Below the pieces are notes generated by a model. The model ran no database searches. It was not told the origin of the DNA and saw only the letters and a program-made list of their open reading frames with translations. From the NCBI RefSeq assembly GCF_023091745.1, contig NC_068926.1:63982001-64046000 (forward strand): DNA of 64,000 nt, written 5' to 3'. Below are positions 32,501 to 38,874 of this stretch, in pieces. Every line of letters starts with the position of its first letter. Position 1 is the stretch's first letter. Both the position numbers and the translations under genes were made by a program. The stretch comes from Budorcas taxicolor. Its lineage: Eukaryota; Chordata; Mammalia; Artiodactyla; Bovidae.

Positions 32501-33545
32501 TAAAGTCCCATTTCTTCATTCAGACCTCATTCGGCCTGAGGCCGCCTGGCTATATGTGGCAGAACTGGCATTTCAACCCAGCCTTCTCTGACCCCACGTT
32601 GTCAATCAGAAACTGCGTACACTTGCATGTGCCAGCCTCATGCCAGGTCATGCTCTGACCCACATGGTCACCCTCAGTACACAGGGAATGAACGAATGAA
32701 TGAACAAGGCAAGTTCAGATTCAACGAAGCCTCATAAACCAGCCAGGCACTGGCTACTATGAGCCTGCCAAGGGCCGAGAAATCCCCTGCCCTTCCAGGA
32801 GTTGCATGTCTAGTGAGGGAACGGGACAAGTTAGCAGGTGAGTTAGTTAGCAGGTGAGTTAGTTAGCAAATGACTAACTAGGTCAGATATAGCTGTGAAA
32901 TGGGTATGTTTGAACTGCCCTGCTTCTCCCCAAGATTACTGTGCAGTTAAAAGGAAATCATGCTTTTGTCCCCTGACTTTGACCACGATGGTGCCACTTA
33001 ACGCATGCCGAGTGCTTCCCACTCACCCCCTAGTTTAAGCCTTGCAGTCCCAGGAGGTGGGTTCTCTGATCATCTCACTTCCTCCAGAGGAGCCCAAGGC
33101 TCCGAGACGGTGGTGATTTTCCCGAGTACGCCTGGGATGGGAGGGGAGGACCAGGGCTGAACGCCGGCTCCACCCTACTGTCCTGTGATGTCGAGAGTTT
33201 AAGGCCCACATGTGGTCTTTGCTGCGTCTCTAGGATAGAATTCAAACTCCTGTCCTTTTGACATAAACGCTCTTGTCTTTGGAAGGGAACCTCTGGGAGG
33301 AGATCAAGGATGAAGGCTTCAGCCTGGACACGCTGGGGCCCTTCGGAGACTCCCCGCTGGGCTGTGAGCTGGGGGCCTCGGGCCTGACTCCCGTCTCTGG
33401 TGGCAGTGACCAGTCCTTCCCAGACCTTCAGGTGACCGGTCTCTACGCTGCCTACTCGACCCCAGACAGTGTGGCCACGTCAGCCACCACCTCCTCCTCT
33501 CAGTACCTGGGCGCCCCGGGGAACAAGCCGATAGCCCTGCTTTGA
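10400..33545 (+). CDS. FOXN4: Forkhead box protein N4 (FOXN4), complete coding sequence in 9 coding exons
   Basis: Joined exons: 10400-10485, 23246-23391, 27410-27534, 27628-27741, 28055-28182, 28804-28900, 29614-29821, 31803-32195, 33286-33545, giving 1557 nt (518 codons plus stop). All introns are GT-AG and the phases agree throughout. The protein matches vertebrate FOXN4 end to end: it begins MIESDISSMMSGII and ends GNKPIALL. The forkhead DNA-binding domain lies at about residues 193-290, with YPKPIYSYSCLIAMAL at its start and the recognition helix [13 protein letters not shown] at about 240-252. The C-terminal half is proline-rich and acidic, the presumed transactivation region (VDFINISTDMNTEVDALDP). 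FOXN4 is a nuclear transcription factor that specifies amacrine and horizontal cell progenitors in retina and V2b interneurons in spinal cord. The human protein is 517 aa as I recall. Confidence 0.97.
11320..11575. repeat. MIR fragments (two, opposite orientation)
   Basis: 'tacaggtggggaaaccaaggctcag' near 11,333 and 'tctgagcctcagtttccccc' near 11,513 are the MIR core in opposite orientations. Confidence 0.55.
11785..12070. repeat. MIR fragments
   Basis: 'cccatttggcagatgagaaaaccaaggctcag' near 11,821 and 'gtcactgcccctctctgtgcctcagtgtc' near 12,023 are diverged MIR cores in FOXN4 intron 1. A short AAC/AAT repeat lies upstream at 11,714-11,745. Confidence 0.55.
12368..12388 (+). repeat. 21-bp poly(G) run
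   Basis: Twenty-one consecutive G in FOXN4 intron 1. This is unusual in mammalian DNA; it can form G4 structures and is hard to sequence. Confidence 0.95.
13385..13640. promoter_or_regulatory. Repeat-free AT-rich block in FOXN4 intron 1, possible regulatory element
   Basis: Non-repetitive block flanked by MIR-bearing sequence. It holds homeodomain/POU-like motifs ('aatcaaatcattgcatg'), 'gctaaataaacggctcc' and a 'ttatgtaacaatc' C/EBP/SOX-like site. A function is only inferred. Confidence 0.25.
13660..13692. repeat. Short GGAC/GACA tandem repeat
   Basis: 'cagacggacggacggacagacagatg', a short tetranucleotide array. Confidence 0.8.
13800..13990 (-). repeat. MIR
   Basis: Well-preserved MIR core, 'acaggtgggaaaactgaggc' followed by 'cttgcctaaggtcacacagct'. 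Confidence 0.75.
14055..14210 (+). repeat. BovB (RTE) LINE 3' end
   Basis: 'ggatggcatcaccgacacaatggacatgag' through 'gacagggaggcctggcg' and 'gagtcagacatgactgagag', ending in the 'tgaactgaact' tail. This is the 3' terminus of ruminant BovB. Confidence 0.85.
15960..16100 (-). repeat. MIR
   Basis: 'cccattttgcagatgagcaaactgaggctcagagagg' is a MIR core. Another partial copy lies at 15,530-15,600. Confidence 0.65.
16340..16555 (+). repeat. BOV-A2 SINE
   Basis: Head 'gggggcttcctcaggggctc', body 'gaagatcccctggagcaggg', end 'cagagtcagacacaacggag'. Almost full length. Confidence 0.88.
17255..17400 (-). repeat. MIR
   Basis: 'attcacattttacacacagggaaactgagtcccagggaag' is a diverged MIR core, preceded by a short ATT repeat. 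Confidence 0.6.
17466..17555. repeat. TA/TG microsatellite
   Basis: Ninety bases of alternating TA with TG/CA interruptions, partly self-complementary. Likely length-polymorphic. Confidence 0.95.
17648..17912 (-). repeat. Bov-tA SINE, two heads
   Basis: On the minus strand one tRNA-like head starts near 17,910 ('ggcttccctgatagctcagt') and a second near 17,790. This mirrors the dimer at 4,476-4,740. Confidence 0.85.
18690..18790 (-). repeat. MIR
   Basis: 'cccattttacaggtggggaaactgaggctgggg' is a clear MIR core. Confidence 0.65.
19385..19530 (-). repeat. MIR
   Basis: 'ttttccagatgagaaaatgaagactcag' and 'cttgttcaaggtcacacaga' mark a MIR. A fragment in the opposite orientation ('cctcagttttcccatctgt') follows at 19,868. 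Confidence 0.65.
20862..21098 (-). repeat. BOV-A2 SINE with internal microduplication
   Basis: A full SINE on the minus strand, interrupted near 20,964-21,005 by repeats of 'actggagta/actggagaata/atccagta' that are absent from the standard element. Confidence 0.85.
21210..21418 (-). repeat. BOV-A2 SINE
   Basis: The minus strand reads 'acttccctggtggctcagtg' (head, near 21,416) through the body to 'gagacgacttagcaacagc' near 21,215. It is nearly intact and lies only 110 bp from the previous SINE in the same orientation. Confidence 0.88.
21955..22280. promoter_or_regulatory. Candidate enhancer in FOXN4 intron 1
   Basis: Repeat-free block 1 kb upstream of coding exon 2. It contains E-box CAATTG near 22,001, ACAATGG SOX-type sites at 22,023-22,029 and 22,066-22,072, the bHLH site CAACTGCTG at 22,098-22,106, a CCAAT box near 22,168, CACCTGATG near 22,194 and an RFX X-box-like 'ggtgccatggcaacgc' at 22,248-22,263. 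The combination suits a neural-progenitor enhancer, but this is inference from motifs. Confidence 0.35.
22820..23015 (+). repeat. MIR
   Basis: 'cctaccacttcctgttccag' to 'cctcagtttgcccatctgtgaaatgggaataataacacctgcc' and 'cacataataagtgctcaac'. A long, well-preserved MIR. Confidence 0.8.
23246..23391 (+). CDS. FOXN4: FOXN4 coding exon 2
   Basis: Acceptor 'cctccctgcag', donor ggtaggc (GT at 23392). Encodes LLATTCDDDLPGDL, then the conserved LSWLTAVDVPRLQQMASGRV. A 12.8-kb intron separates it from the start exon. Confidence 0.95.
23905..24000 (+). repeat. L1 3' fragment, left part (interrupted)
   Basis: 'gggactaacatatacacactac' to 'acacagggaactatactcagt' is L1 3' sequence. It stops where BovB begins and resumes at about 25,312. 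Confidence 0.7.
24001..25311 (+). mobile_element. BovB (RTE) LINE, 5'-truncated, inactivated
   Basis: About 1.3 kb covering part of the reverse transcriptase region and the 3' end. Frames are broken. The 24040-24291 frame carries the GFRKG and FIDYIKAFDCVDH segments and then hits a stop. The catalytic box reads CADD (Asp-Asp at 24,542-24,547, with Tyr replaced by Cys), and the last coding part lies in another frame at 24,557-24,967. It ends at the BovB terminus 'gagtcagacatgactgagca'. It cannot encode a functional protein. Confidence 0.92.
25312..25390 (+). repeat. L1 3' fragment, middle part, AT-rich
   Basis: 'gagaaaagaatctggaaaag' continues the L1 interrupted at 24,000 and runs into a TATA-rich tract. 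Confidence 0.6.
25391..25549 (-). repeat. Bov-tA SINE inserted in L1
   Basis: The minus strand reads 'gggacttccctggtggctcag' (near 25,548) to 'ttccatggacagaggagc' (near 25,401). AT-rich L1/TA sequence flanks both sides. Confidence 0.85.
25550..25658 (+). repeat. L1 3' fragment, right part
   Basis: After a TATA tract, 'aaatcactttgctgtatacc' and 'ctaacccaacattgtaaatt' form the terminal L1 3' sequence. Confidence 0.7.
25660..25888 (-). repeat. CHR-type tRNA-Glu SINE
   Basis: On the minus strand, 'gggactttcctgataatcca' (head, near 25,887), then 'gatccctggtcaggcagcta', and a long A-rich tail region (T-run at 25,660). Confidence 0.75.
26066..26265 (+). repeat. CHR-type SINE
   Basis: 'aattccctggtggtccagtg' head, 'ggttcgatccctggtcaggg' box, and an '(aaataaat)n' tail. 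Confidence 0.8.
26480..26715 (-). repeat. Ancient hAT-Charlie-like DNA transposon
   Basis: 'gccaataaaactttatttacaaaaaca' and 'gtaaatattttagaccctgtgagcc' belong to a widespread ancient mammalian non-autonomous DNA transposon. A relative lies near 23,735-23,850. The family name is uncertain. Confidence 0.5.
26716..26890 (+). repeat. MIR
   Basis: 'agctatgtgaccttgggcag' to 'gaaaagataatagaactgcc' and 'gcattcagtggatggg'. MIR, sense orientation. Confidence 0.6.
27410..27534 (+). CDS. FOXN4: FOXN4 coding exon 3
   Basis: Acceptor 'cccttttccag', donor gtaagt at 27535. It contributes 42 codons once the split glycine is counted (GALARAADLHMAATPG...). This is a variable, low-complexity part of the protein. 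Confidence 0.9.
27628..27741 (+). CDS. FOXN4: FOXN4 coding exon 4
   Basis: Lies after a very short intron of 93 bp. Acceptor 'cccggccccag', donor ggtactg. 38 codons: QMNQFAVGGQPSSSLQ ... PLPPGVQQ. The first codon, CAA (Gln), appears to be an extra residue compared with the human protein as I remember it. Confidence 0.9.
28055..28182 (+). CDS. FOXN4: FOXN4 coding exon 5
   Basis: Acceptor 'cctgatgggaag', which is a poor match near the AG but has a pyrimidine-rich stretch upstream. Donor aggtgagg. Encodes CAPVGLYGSPFG ... HYPKPIYSY and enters the forkhead domain at its end. Confidence 0.92.
28385..28510 (+). repeat. MIR in FOXN4 intron
   Basis: 'ctggctgtgtgaccttgggg' and 'ggcctctctgagcttcagttcc' are MIR, sense orientation. 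Confidence 0.6.
28804..28900 (+). CDS. FOXN4: FOXN4 coding exon 6 (forkhead, helices 1-2)
   Basis: Acceptor 'gcctccag', donor aaggtgagg. Encodes [20 protein letters not shown] ... FPYFK, the first half of the forkhead domain, essentially identical to other vertebrates. Confidence 0.96.
29614..29821 (+). CDS. FOXN4: FOXN4 coding exon 7 (forkhead recognition helix)
   Basis: Acceptor 'ctcccctcag', donor ggtgagg. Encodes [20 protein letters not shown], then the wing region with GSSRKGCLWALN, and the basic KWKRKD segment after the domain. An alternating CA/CG tract follows the donor (29843-29875). Confidence 0.96.
29843..29876. repeat. Alternating CA/CG tract after FOXN4 exon 7
   Basis: 'cacacacccgcgcgcacgcacacacactcatacac' starts 21 bp after the exon donor. 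Alternating purine-pyrimidine, so possible Z-DNA. Confidence 0.8.
30000..30415. repeat. Ancient L1-like sequence (left part)
   Basis: 'ctgtcatgtacaactggtgggaatgtaaa' and 'atccatcatgaagtgatttctgatgg' resemble old L1 3' UTR sequence. It continues after the SINE at about 30,690-30,870. Confidence 0.45.
30417..30688 (-). repeat. BOV-A2 SINE (dimeric, tail GCT repeat)
   Basis: The minus strand holds two body copies joined by the 'ttcactttta' linker and ends in an AGC triplet tail at 30,417-30,432. It is inserted in older L1-like sequence. Confidence 0.88.
31803..32195 (+). CDS. FOXN4: FOXN4 coding exon 8
   Basis: Acceptor 'acttgcctgcag', donor gggtgagg (GT at 32196). 393 nt, starting EELDKLISDRPESCRRPG. 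It contains a long Pro/His/Leu-rich stretch and ends in the conserved acidic INISTDMNTEVDALDP and SIMDFALQ. Confidence 0.95.
32320..32480 (-). repeat. MIR/MIR3-like fragment
   Basis: 'tacagtataccaggccttgtaccaagcactt' followed by 'catctcatctcagcctgcgac' suggests a diverged MIR in FOXN4 intron 8. Confidence 0.45.
33286..33545 (+). CDS. FOXN4: FOXN4 coding exon 9 (stop codon)
   Basis: Acceptor 'tctttggaag'. Encodes NLWEEIKDEGFSLDTLGPFG, then SDQSFPDLQVTGLYAAYSTP, and ends GNKPIALL followed by TGA at 33543-33545. Confidence 0.95.
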
Positions 33546-35130
33546 GCTGACCGCCTCGCCTGCCCCAGAACGTGGCCCTGGAAGGATGCTCATGGAGCCA
33601 GGTGTTGCCGGAAGAAAGGCCCCCTACCCTCCCACAGGCCTCTGAACTGTGGCTGCTGGCTGACCTTGCCTGACCTCCAGGGGAAGTTTCTGGGCCCTCC
33701 TCAAGTCAGCAGGACAGAGGAGAGTGGACAAGGCCCCCGTGATGCTCCTCCGAGGCTCGAGATGTGAGGCCTGGCCGAGCTGAGAACAAGGTCTCTCCAG
33801 TCTGCCTCCCAGCTGATTTGTGAATGACCTGCAGCCTGCTTTGGGACGGGTATGCCACGGAAACACTCCGATGGGAAGGCTTTTAATTTATTCTTCTGGG
33901 ATGAAACACCTGCCTCAGTCTCCAGCGGACAGGCCCCGAGGCCGGGGTGGGCTGGCAGACTGTCCAGCCTTCATGGACCGGAGCAGGCTGAACTCTGAAC
34001 CGGACACCTGCCCCGCTGGCCGGCAGGCCCCCTTCCTCGCAGTCTGTTAGGGTTTCACAGGCAGATTCCCGAGCCACACCGGGCACTGTGACCCTATGTA
34101 CCTTTATTTATATTTATTGGAGCCCATCCACGCCACCTCTTCAAACCCCGCCCGTGGCCCCTGGAATGAGATTCCGTGGTCCCTCCCTGCACCCCTAAAT
34201 GATCCGTACATCACATCTCCAACTGACTCTTAAGCCCTCTGCAGTCTTAGGCTGCTTTTTTAGAACAAGCAAGCACTTTCAATACAGTGAAACATCCTAT
34301 TTTTTTAAAATTAGAGACTGGATATTTTCCTAATGCTTAGTCATGATTCAAACCTCTTGAAATGTGCACCTAAGAAGGGAGACTCCTAGTTTGGATTTTG
34401 GGGGCTTCCAAGTCAGGATGGGATGAGAGGAATGGGAAGGGGTTTTTTTGTACTGGAAATGAAGACACCCCGATGGAAAGAAAGTTAATTGTGAACCAGG
34501 TAAAGCCACTGACCCACATGGCTAGTAGGGCTGTAGAAGCTGCAATGCAGAGTATTTATTGGCACTTGTTGGCCTGTCTCATTGCCTCATGACCTTCTTT
34601 CTGTCTTTTTTCCCTCTCGTTGCCAGTGACTGACTTTCCAAGTGGCAGTTTCTACAGATAGCTGGCTTAGAGGGGAGCCAGGTGAGTGGCTGGGAAAAAA
34701 AGCCAGGGATCATCCAGCTAATCTGAGAAACCATGGCAACCACTTAAACCACTGTCCTCTCTGGCCCCATCGGATATTCGGTTCCTCCATCTGGGAGTTC
34801 CTGAACCTTAGAGCCAGAATTTTCTGAGTAATCCACAGGTCTGCCAGCCACCTGGTAGGCTTGGTGTTCAGGCCTGTCTTGAAGGACCATCTCTTAACTT
34901 CTTCCAAATTCCGGAACTTTCTGCCAAGCATCACCATCATTACTCATAGCTCAGTGCTACCGACTGGAACAGCACTGCTCGCCTGCTTTGTGTGACATGA
35001 CGTCCCCTCCCACAAGTTAAGATGTTTGAGTCATTGTTAATGAAGATTGTGTTTGGGCGACCCCAGGACTGTGTATCGTAGTGTTGGAGATCTGTCTTCT
35101 GTCAATAAAGGCTGAATGCAGCTCTGTGGC
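33546..35130 (+). other. FOXN4: FOXN4 3' UTR
   Basis: Runs from the stop codon to about 20 nt after the AATAAA at 35104-35109. It has no interspersed repeat that I recognise, which fits a transcribed, selected 3' UTR. It includes 'tttatttatatttatt' near 34,104. The cleavage point is inferred. Confidence 0.75.
35104..35109 (+). terminator. FOXN4: FOXN4 poly(A) signal AATAAA
   Basis: Canonical hexamer 1.56 kb after the stop codon, followed by a G-rich tract from about 35,130. Confidence 0.8.
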
Positions 35131-35210
35131 TCGGGGAGGGGTGAAGAGGGGAGGGAGGGGTGAGCAGGGGAGGGGGGTGAGCAGGGGAGGCGGGGTAGAG
35201 GACAACAGCA
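35131..35210 (+). promoter_or_regulatory. G-rich tract downstream of FOXN4 poly(A)
   Basis: Repeated GGGGAGGGG-like runs ('ctcggggaggggtgaagagg', 'ggggagggaggggtgagcag') immediately downstream of the FOXN4 cleavage site. G-rich MAZ-type elements are known to pause polymerase and help termination; that role here is inferred. Confidence 0.35.
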
Positions 35211-35579
35211 CCTCGAGCCCCTCACAGTGGAGACCCACTTACAGATGGGAAAACTGAGACCCCGAGAGCAAACACTGGACCCAGGTCCTCTGATGCCAGG
35301 TTCCCGTCGTGCCAGACTGAGAGGACTCGGTCATTATCGGTAAAATTAGTCCGGCTGCCAGTCCCCACCCCAGAGTGCCCAGGCTCTGGACAAGCACTCA
35401 GGCAGGGATGTGAACCCTGCCTACTGCTCAGAAGGCGAGGCTCAGAGAGGGTGGGTAGGACTTGGGGTCCCAGTGAGGAGGCAGGACTGAGACTGTGTGT
35501 GCCGGGCTCCAGAGCTATCTCTTTGGTGCCTGCTTGGGGTCAGGGAGGGCTGCGAGGTGGGAGGAGGTACACTCTTTCC

Positions 35580-35745
35580 AGCACCAAGCCCTGTGCCAGT
35601 CAGGGCTGTAAATCAGCTCATTCGATCCTCGTGACAACACTAAGAGGCATGTCTTACTACTTGCTACACCCATTTTACAGATGGAGAAGCTGAGGCCCAG
35701 GACTAAAGGAGGTGACTTGCCACCCAAGATAACAGCAGAAGGGCA
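35580..35745 (-). repeat. MIR
   Basis: 'cccattttacagatggagaagctgaggccca' in the FOXN4-ACACB intergenic gap. Confidence 0.65.
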
Positions 35746-35759
35746 TTTTGATTAGCAGT

Positions 35760-35992
35760 CTGGGACTTCCCTGCTGGTCCAGTGGTTAAGAATCTGCCTG
35801 CCAATGCAGGGGACACAAGTTCGATCCCTGGTTCTGGGGCAACTAAGCCCATGAGCTGCGACTACTAAAGTGGCTGAGCCTGTGCTCGGCAGCAAGAGCA
35901 GCCACTGAAATGAGAAGTCCACACACCACCACTGGAGGGAGCCCACGCACCAGCGAACACCCAGCACGGCCAAAACCAGAAAGAAAGAAAGA
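35760..35992 (+). repeat. CHR/tRNA-Glu SINE, long form
   Basis: 'gggacttccctgctggtcca' head, 'agttcgatccctggttctgg', then the extended 'gagctgcgactactaaagtggctg' region and a GAAA tail. Confidence 0.8.
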
Positions 35993-37275
35993 CTTACGAG
36001 TCTGTCGAACTTTTAAGCCCACCCAGGAAGGGGCTTGCAGCCTCACCGGGAGACCAGACTCACACATAGGCGATGATCAGCCAGTAGGGAAGGTAGGGGT
36101 CGATTAATGGGGCTGTAGGTGGTACCGGGAAGGGCTGACCAGGGCCCCGCTTCAGAGGAGAACAGGCAGGCAGCGGGGAAGGGGTGCTGCCCTTCTCTCC
36201 CCAGCACCCCTCCTCTGCAGCTTGGCTCCTGGGTGGCTCTGTGGCTTGCCTCCCAGCCCCCAGGCACCCTTGGTGATGGGTTGGGGGCAAGCGCCTCAGC
36301 CGTATGGTCACAGCCGAAGAGCAACACCTGCACGGTCTGGAGAACTGAGGCTCAGGGGTGCTCTCCTGCTGCGGTGCCGAGCTGGGCGGTCGGAGCCCGA
36401 GTGCCTGGATCACCATGTGCCGAGGGCTGGGGAGCCCCTTCTTGGGTCTGACATCCATTCCTTACCATGGGCAAGTGGGGCTGGTATGTATAGAGTCAAA
36501 GAGAAAATGCCAAGGTCACAGGGTCACAGACTGTGGGCAAGAGCCCGGGTCACAGCCAGAAGACTGCCTGTGCCGGCACCGTGCTGACACTGGAAGAAAG
36601 CGCGGAGGAGACACAGGAGCAAGGCTTCGCTGAGAGTCTCTGCAGCTGGCTAACTAATGGGTGAAATGTACTCATTGCCACCCTTTGAGGACCTGCTGCA
36701 CACACATAAAACACCAGAGGACTGGGTTTGAGTCAGCCTGGCCACTTCTCACCGGCTGTGTGACCTTGGACATCAAGTCCGCTCATCTCTGAGCTGAGGT
36801 TTTCTTGTTTGTAAAAGTGAGGCTAGAAATGTAGCATCCACCCTCAAAAGGCTCTGCAAAAGGACTGCATGCGATGGAGGCCAGGGCACTGTAGGTGGCC
36901 AGCGGCAGGACCCCAAGTGCTCACTGTAGGCCTGGCCTCTGGGCACACTCAGTGGTCTGATCCTTTCTCCCTTCCCTGGAGGCAGCTGTGCTAACTCTCC
37001 CGAAAGAGGGAAGTCAATCTTACCGGGGAAGGTCCATTCATGCTAAACTCGGCATCACCGGCCTGTGGACAGCAGCTTGTATCCAGATGTGAAACGGCAG
37101 TGCAAGGATGAAGCGGTCTCCCTGTGACCTTCAGGAGGGGGACTCACACCGGAGCTCTGTCCTCCTGAGATGGGGGCTGGCACAAGATCTCAGCGGCGAC
37201 AGGAGGAGGGTGCATCCCCGGGGAATCCCCTGCCAGTCTGCCTGCCTGCTCTACTCCAGGTAATAAGCCAAGGCC
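35993..37275. other. Intergenic gap between convergent FOXN4 and ACACB
   Basis: Mostly unique GC-rich sequence with a MIR near 36,740-36,850 ('ctgtgtgaccttggacatc'). I see no exon. Confidence 0.5.
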
Positions 37276-37298
37276 AACATGCTTCCTTCCAAAAATAA

Positions 37299-37304
37299 TT
37301 TATT
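37299..37304 (-). terminator. ACACB: ACACB distal poly(A) signal
   Basis: AATAAA on the minus strand, followed by a T/GT-rich stretch ('ttatttttggaagg', then 'catgttggccttgg'). This is the better of two candidates. Confidence 0.6.
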
Positions 37305-38590
37305 CCACACATTTCCTGGTAGGTTCCTCCACCCACCATTCCTGGGTTGCAGCTAGTCATTGATGTATCATCCCTCCCAAACCCGCAAGGACTCCTCCAC
37401 ATGGAAAGAAATCGGTTCCCAAAGCCACAAGGACTCGTACCCACCCCCATGTCTTGGGACACAACAAAGGCTGATGTCTTTCTCCCACCCCTCACTGCGC
37501 CCACACCACCCATGCTGGCCAGGGCTGTCATCATTGGCCGATGGCCTCAGACATCCCCCAGCGTTCCCGCTTGTAGGGGCTTCCCCGCAAAACCTCATTG
37601 GCCTCCACGCTGGCCAGGTGTAATGTCCGGTGTCCTCAGGCAGACTGCCCGCCATGGCACCGGAGGGTGGCCGGCTCCCTCCATCACGGGCACTGGGGAC
37701 AGATGGACACAGCCGGGAGGACCGCAGGTCCTGACGCTGTATGGTCTTCGGGGCTGGGTGCTGGTGGCAGCCTCGCGAAGCCCTCCCTGAGTGAATCAGT
37801 GTGGTGCTCACAGCCCAGTCCTTGGGAGCCACTGGCTCTGTCCCTCGGGCTACAGCCCACCATGGACACTGAGGCAGGAGGCGCAAGAGTGAAGGGGACC
37901 CGAAGGGGCCTCCGAGGCAGGTGACGGCAACCACAGGGGTGAGACCTGCGAGCAAGCCGGGCTGCTGAGGTTGGAGAAGGTCTTGCCTCACTTCTCTGTC
38001 CTCCCAGCCCAAGCTGGAGTCCCCTTCTCCTTGGAGAGAAGGTGCAGGCAGAGGGCTGTGAACCATGTGAAAAAAAAGTCTCCCAACGCCCTTGAGCCTA
38101 GGGCTATGCAATTTTCTACTAATGAGGGAACTAAGCCCAGTAATGGGACTTTGCTAGTGATTAGCTAGGAGTCTTGTGGGGAACAAAACACCATTTTGTA
38201 CTCTTAATTAAAAAAAAAAATCATTCATACCCTTTCCTGGGTGAGAGGAATTCAAATAAGGGTTCAAATAAGCAGACTACAAAAACAGATTTTCTCTTTT
38301 CTCCTCTCTTATTTTGCTTTCCTTGTTATACTGCTGAAACCTGTGAGGGGCTTACATCAAGAGCTGGTCTCGGAGTGAAAAAAAAAATAAGAAGATTCCA
38401 CGCTCTGATAGAAAATGAGTCTAAAAGAACACCTGGATCCTGCAAGGCAACAGAAAGTGGACGGAAACTGGAGTGTTTGGGTTCAATTCGATTCAGTGAT
38501 GGAGCGAAGTGTCTGAAAGAGCTAAAAACCAGACTTCCCAGCAATGGAGAAGGAGGAGGTTTCTGCTTGGAAGGGGGCACTCCCGAGCCT

Positions 38591-38596
38591 TTTATT
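38591..38596 (-). terminator. ACACB: ACACB proximal AATAAA
   Basis: AATAAA about 150 nt after the stop codon. The downstream sequence is not clearly GU-rich, so it may be weak or unused. Confidence 0.4.
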
Positions 38597-38747
38597 AAAC
38601 AGGAGTGAGCTGGGGGTCAGCAGCCTTGCGGCAACGCCCAGGAGTTTTAAACAGTAAACCCCTGCAGTCCTGGCAGGGCCTGCGGTCAGTGGATCGGTGT
38701 GGTTTTTCTTGAACCGATGTCCTGCCAACGACTGGGAAGACTGGGGG

Positions 38748-38874
38748 TCAGGTAGAGGCCGGGCCGTCCACGGTGGACAGGAGGTGAATGACCTGGGCCC
38801 GCTCGGCCGGGCTGATGTGCTGGCTGATGTACACCAGTGAGTCCATGGCCAGCTCAGGGTTTTCTTGAACCAGG
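38748..38874 (-). CDS. ACACB: ACACB last coding exon (stop codon)
   Basis: Acceptor 'caactcctgcag'. Encodes LVQENPELAMDSLVYISQHI, then SPAERAQVIHLLSTVDGPAS and T, followed by TGA at 38,750-38,748. Confidence 0.96.

Larger units (their letters stand above)
37280..38747 (-). other. ACACB: ACACB 3' UTR
   Basis: From the stop codon to just past the distal signal at 37,304-37,299. No transposable element that I recognise interrupts it, which fits a transcribed UTR. A shorter form ending after the signal at 38,596 is possible. Confidence 0.6.
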
